Source: an uncultured Candidatus Poseidoniales archaeon (GTDB lineage: Archaea > Thermoplasmatota > Poseidoniia > Poseidoniales > Poseidoniaceae). Taken from it: a DNA stretch of 64,000 nt. Below, one piece after another: positions 60,967-64,000 of the stretch. The notes beneath the pieces are model-generated. The model was not told the DNA's origin, did not search any database, and worked only from the letters and a program-made list of their open reading frames with translations. The translations under genes and the position numbers were made by a program. Within the stretch, counting starts at the first letter, position 1; each line of letters opens with the position of its first letter. Location: NCBI GenBank assembly GCA_902625885.1, contig CACODE010000002.1, forward strand, positions 72,454 to 136,453, in the 5' to 3' direction.

Positions 60967-61437
60967 TCAGCCTTTCTTGAACCAAGGCATGTCTTTGACG
61001 GACCGAGGCACCTTGATCGTGGCGCCTTTCCTGTCTTTGGAAGTCGTGGTCTTCAAACTGGTACCCGCTGCTTTGGTTTTCTCAACAACTTTCGTCGCTA
61101 CTGTCTGCCCTTTCCCGACGGCTTTTTGCGAGGCTTCTAAGGTGGCAGAGGCCGCTTTTTTCGAAGTTGATTTGGCTTTTGAAGCGGCTTTCTTTGCGAC
61201 ATCTGCTGCTTTCCCACCGGCCTTCTTGGCCGCTTTTTTTGCACTGCCGGCAGCCTTGGCTGCGGCGAGGACTTTCTTCGCTGCCGCTGCCGTGAGGCCG
61301 GCCTTCTGCAAATCGCCGAGGCTGGCTTTGGCAAGTTTGGCAACGGTGCCCAACTTGGCCGCTTTCAATTTCTTCGCCGTTGCTGCACCGACACCTGGCA
61401 GCGATGTGATGCCCGTACCCTCTGATTTCCCTGCCAT
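60967..61437 (-). CDS. Helix-hairpin-helix protein with histone H1-like Lys/Ala-rich tail
   Basis: This encodes 156 residues. Residues 8-60 form helix-hairpin-helix DNA-binding motifs (ITSLPGVGAATAKKLKAAKL, then a second HhH-like pass LGDLQKAGLTAAAAKKVL). Residues 60-135 are low-complexity Lys/Ala/Ser/Thr like eukaryotic histone H1 or bacterial AlgP tails. The protein ends in a distinct motif (VPRSVKDMPWFKK). Likely a nucleoid-associated protein; the combination with MC1 nearby supports this. The role of the C-terminal motif is unknown. Confidence 0.75.
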   Translation of the reverse strand: MAGKSEGTGITSLPGVGAATAKKLKAAKLGTVAKLAKASLGDLQKAGLTAAAAKKVLAAAKAAGSAKKAAKKAGGKAADVAKKAASKAKSTSKKAASATLEASQKAVGKGQTVATKVVEKTKAAGTSLKTTTSKDRKGATIKVPRSVKDMPWFKKG

Positions 61438-61588
61438 TCTTTCACCGATTGGACGATGATGCTTGCCGAATTTGAACCTTCCTGCTTTGGTTAACGGCGT
61501 CGGTCATCGGTTGATTCTTGAGTGCATCCCTCCTCCACGAACCATGAGCGAAAACCTGAATCCATTCGGATGAGGCAGGGGTTTGGCC

Positions 61589-62497
61589 ATGAGACACCGG
61601 CGAGGCGATGACGTGGAGAACATCCTTGACGCTAAACAATCCGTGTTGGTTGCGCAAGTTCGCCGTGCAGAAGCATCGCACAAAATCGACACCGTACACA
61701 ACCTCCTCAGGGGCAAGCACTTCACGGGTCCCAGCAGTGTTGTGTATCTCGGCGACCTTGCAGGGGCCCTCCTTGCACAGCTCCCGCATCCTGAAACACC
61801 GGTTTTTTCAGAAAGTCCAGGATTCAACGAGCAGCGATGGACGCTTGAAACAACGAGCGGTGATTTGAGCGTAACCATCGTTTCTCGGTCGTATTGGGCG
61901 TGGGGGTTGCTCTCGTCTGGCTACCTCAACATCATTACGCTCGAGGGCCCTCCAGAGGAACGCGCTCGACTGGTGCTCGACACCATCAGCGCTTTGGGCC
62001 AACCGCCTTGGGAATTTGCACACCAAACATCCGCTAGCAGGTGGATGAAGAGGAATGCGTCGGACATCAATCTCAAAACAAACGAGCAGAACTGGAAAAA
62101 TCTGCATCGAGCGGCCCGAGAAACGCTGCTCGAAGCCATCGAGAACATGAGGGAGAAAACGGACGCGAAATTGTCCGCAACGACCGACGCACAGCAGGCA
62201 TGGATGGCTGCCGTCGAAGACGATCTTCACATGGCTAGACAAGCCCTAGCGGAAGACAACGCTCCCGGTGTTGAGAGGGCGCTTGCGCGCCTTGAAGCAA
62301 CGTTGATTCGCATGAATGTCGACCCGCATGAACATCACGTGCAAGCTCCAGAGACCGTAACCTCCGACGGTTCCGATGTAATGGACCTGGTGCTGGAAAC
62401 CTCGGGAGGGCGCACCAGCCTGCCCGACGTGTACGAAGAAGAAGACGTCCCCTTTGTCGACCTTTCCAACGATTCAACGTCCAACGAGGAGGAATAA
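61589..62497 (+). CDS. Hypothetical 302-residue protein
   Basis: This is a soluble protein. A mixed alpha/beta N-terminal region (residues 1-140, with VVYLGDLAGALLAQLP) is followed by a helical stretch likely to be a coiled coil (NLHRAARETLLEAIENMREK) and an acidic C-terminus. No family is recognised. The ATG at 61589 follows an in-frame TTG at 61583. It lies upstream of the Sec61 beta gene in the same direction with 50 bp between. Confidence 0.65.
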   Translation: MRHRRGDDVENILDAKQSVLVAQVRRAEASHKIDTVHNLLRGKHFTGPSSVVYLGDLAGALLAQLPHPETPVFSESPGFNEQRWTLETTSGDLSVTIVSRSYWAWGLLSSGYLNIITLEGPPEERARLVLDTISALGQPPWEFAHQTSASRWMKRNASDINLKTNEQNWKNLHRAARETLLEAIENMREKTDAKLSATTDAQQAWMAAVEDDLHMARQALAEDNAPGVERALARLEATLIRMNVDPHEHHVQAPETVTSDGSDVMDLVLETSGGRTSLPDVYEEEDVPFVDLSNDSTSNEEE

Positions 62498-62547
62498 ACC
62501 GCGCGTCGCGTTCATAAGGGGGAGGCTTTTGGGAAGGTTCGGTCAAC

Positions 62548-62739
62548 ATGGCTACCAAAAAGAAAAACGACGGCAGCGGCATACAACAGGCCGCTGGTTT
62601 GATTCGCTATTTTGATGAAGAATCGGAAGACTCGTGGAAGATTACACCCGCTCAAGTCTACTTTGCGTGCATCGCTCTTGGTGGCTTTTTCTACCTGGTC
62701 AATCAAGGCGTCGTTCAAGCCATTTGGAACCTGTTTTGA
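62548..62739 (+). CDS. Preprotein translocase subunit Sec61 beta
   Basis: This small third subunit of the SecYE-beta channel has 63 residues. The family pattern is present: a polar start, QQAAGLIRYFDEESEDSWKI, then ITPAQVYFACIALGGFFYLV as the single transmembrane helix. It completes the set of export functions in the window with SRP19 and signal peptidase. SecY and SecE are not here. Confidence 0.85.
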   Translation: MATKKKNDGSGIQQAAGLIRYFDEESEDSWKITPAQVYFACIALGGFFYLVNQGVVQAIWNLF

Positions 62740-62741
62740 AA

Positions 62742-63098
62742 CTACAGGGCCTGTATCAGCACCACTCGCTGATCGCTCTCTGCCACGCAGCGAGCCACTT
62801 CAAGCGCTGTGGTCAAGTCTTCCGTGACACCCAAGACCTCCTCACCCGTTGGTGTTTGAACCACCAACCGATGCGAAAGCTGACTCAACACAGATGCTTC
62901 AATGCGTTCAAAGACCCAATGTTCGTTTTCAATGCGCACAAGAGATGGAACCTCGGTAAGGGGCCCCATTTGTTGAACGGTACGCTCTGCTCGAGAGGTG
63001 AGTGAAGCGAGATCTTTCACCGGCCTCCACAGACGTTGTCTAAGGGGCATTCTGAGTTTCCGTTTTGGTTCAATGCCTGCGCGAAACGCTCTTGCCAT
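62742..63098 (-). CDS. Hypothetical 118-residue protein
   Basis: This basic, soluble protein has N-terminal Arg/Lys-rich helices (MPLRQRLWRPVKDLASLTSR) and a C-terminal alpha/beta part (HWVFERIEASVLSQLSHRLV, then DQRVVLIQAL). No family is recognised. It converges on Sec61 beta with 2 bp between and lies downstream of the membrane protein at 63154 on the same strand. Confidence 0.55.
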   Translation of the reverse strand: MARAFRAGIEPKRKLRMPLRQRLWRPVKDLASLTSRAERTVQQMGPLTEVPSLVRIENEHWVFERIEASVLSQLSHRLVVQTPTGEEVLGVTEDLTTALEVARCVAESDQRVVLIQAL

Positions 63099-63153
63099 GC
63101 GGGTCCCATCCCTGAAATCCTAAGATTTCGATTGGCGCTTTTTTGATGCACCT

Positions 63154-63999
63154 TTAAAGAGCGCGCTCCATATCTGACTCAAGTCGCTGTTTTTCAACGG
63201 CCGGGTTTCGCTCGTGACGAAACCAAATGAACCCAATGCCACCGGAACTGGCTATCGATACCACCGACACGAGGAGTTTCAATTTCGAGGTGGAAAGGCC
63301 AAGCATCACCAACAACAACAACGCCCACAACAGAACAGCCAACAATGGCAGGCGACGGCTTGTGTGTTGACCTCCAAGAACGAAGGTCTGCACGATGAGG
63401 TAGATAGCGCCCGATTGAAGGAGGGCCGGAAGAAGTAACCAGCCCCCACTCGATGACAGCGTCGCAAGCGGGACGAACATCACCAGCCCTGTTCGAAACC
63501 ACCATGCTTCGGGATGGTGAGCAGCATCAAATCCGGCGAGGGGCAGCACCATGGCGGCAACGCCGGTGAAGAGAAGGAACGCCGCCCATCGCCAGCCGAC
63601 GAATTGGGCGTCTACACCCGTGCCGTAGACATGAGTCGTGTCGGCGATGCTTGAAACAGTGAAGTACGAAGTGAGGGCCACCGCCCCAACGCACAAGCCC
63701 AGCGCTTTGGCCTGGGAGGATGATGCTTCTTGCAGACCCTCAAGGACGGTGGCTAAGGCGTGGGTGATGACCATCCACGTGGCATAAACAGTCACCAATA
63801 GCGCAAACGACAGACGCGGTTCTGCCATCGGTCGGCTCCACCAATCATCGGTGAACATCTCGGTTTGAAAGAGCCAAAACCACGCTATGCTCGCAACAAC
63901 CACCGTCTTCATGATGGCTCGCTTGAAAAGCAAGTCCGTTTCACCGTTCATCGACATCCAAGCCGACGCGGTCAAAATTTCGCCAGACATGATGAGCAA
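63154..63999 (-). CDS. Multi-pass membrane protein, possibly cut by the window edge
   Basis: This encodes 281 residues with about eight hydrophobic helices and a basic C-terminal tail (FIWFRHERNPAVEKQRLESD). No family is recognised. The first in-frame Met found is at 63999, one base from the right edge, so the true start may lie beyond it. GAGCGCGCTC followed by TTT near 63162 overlaps its 3' end and may help end transcription. Confidence 0.6.
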   Translation of the reverse strand: MLIMSGEILTASAWMSMNGETDLLFKRAIMKTVVVASIAWFWLFQTEMFTDDWWSRPMAEPRLSFALLVTVYATWMVITHALATVLEGLQEASSSQAKALGLCVGAVALTSYFTVSSIADTTHVYGTGVDAQFVGWRWAAFLLFTGVAAMVLPLAGFDAAHHPEAWWFRTGLVMFVPLATLSSSGGWLLLPALLQSGAIYLIVQTFVLGGQHTSRRLPLLAVLLWALLLLVMLGLSTSKLKLLVSVVSIASSGGIGFIWFRHERNPAVEKQRLESDMERAL

Positions 64000-64000
64000 G

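Noticed and set aside
61470-61495. T-arm-like motif (GGTTCAAAT on the minus strand)
   Set aside because: The flanking bases do not form the T stem and no other tRNA arm fits.

Overview
The window looks like a chromosome fragment of a marine Thermoplasmatota archaeon, most likely Marine Group II (Candidatus Poseidoniales). The informational genes are archaeal: EF-1 alpha next to ribosomal protein S10, S8e, SRP19, Sec61 beta, a Gins51-type GINS subunit, family B DNA polymerase, Lhr helicase, Hjc and an MC1-type chromatin protein. Three very large secreted, membrane-anchored proteins of 1,700 to 2,100 residues and many single-pass membrane proteins fit that group. Taxonomy is inferred from gene content only; no search was run.

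Layout. 1-8.5 kb: the end of a membrane protein, an AT-rich membrane gene, serS, a presenilin-like intramembrane protease with a large outside domain, folC, a dCMP deaminase and a GIDE-domain membrane protein. 8.55-12.96 kb: a compact integrated element of 4,406 bp inserted at the 3' end of tRNA-Leu(CAA). It has two divergent gene blocks: a possible virion-type block on the minus strand and a recombinase block on the plus strand that ends in a serine recombinase. It is bounded by a 26-bp near-duplication of the tRNA end and carries shared 12-bp repeats near both ends. This is the best candidate for an undescribed system here. 13-19.4 kb: a 2,115-residue surface protein. 19.5-31 kb: housekeeping genes (GINS, S10, EF-1 alpha, pyruvate kinase, PolB, IlvE, SRP19, S8e). 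31-38 kb: membrane and surface proteins, RimK and a YdjM-like protein without a normal start codon. 38-42.4 kb: histone-deacetylase-like enzyme and Lhr. 42.4-58.8 kb: two more giant surface proteins around a signal peptidase, a RuvC-like protein, Hjc, a site-2 protease and a macro-domain protein. 58.8-64 kb: a free RAM domain, MC1, XerA, an HhH/H1-like protein, Sec61 beta and hypothetical genes. A stretch of consecutive hairpins lies between MC1 and xerA.

Two themes recur. One is protein export and membrane proteolysis (SRP19, Sec61 beta, signal peptidase, presenilin-like protease, site-2 protease) alongside many exported substrates. The other is DNA maintenance and packaging (PolB, GINS, Lhr, Hjc, XerA, MC1, HhH/H1-like protein). 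No rRNA operon and no CRISPR array were seen. The only tRNA gene found is the one carrying the integrated element.
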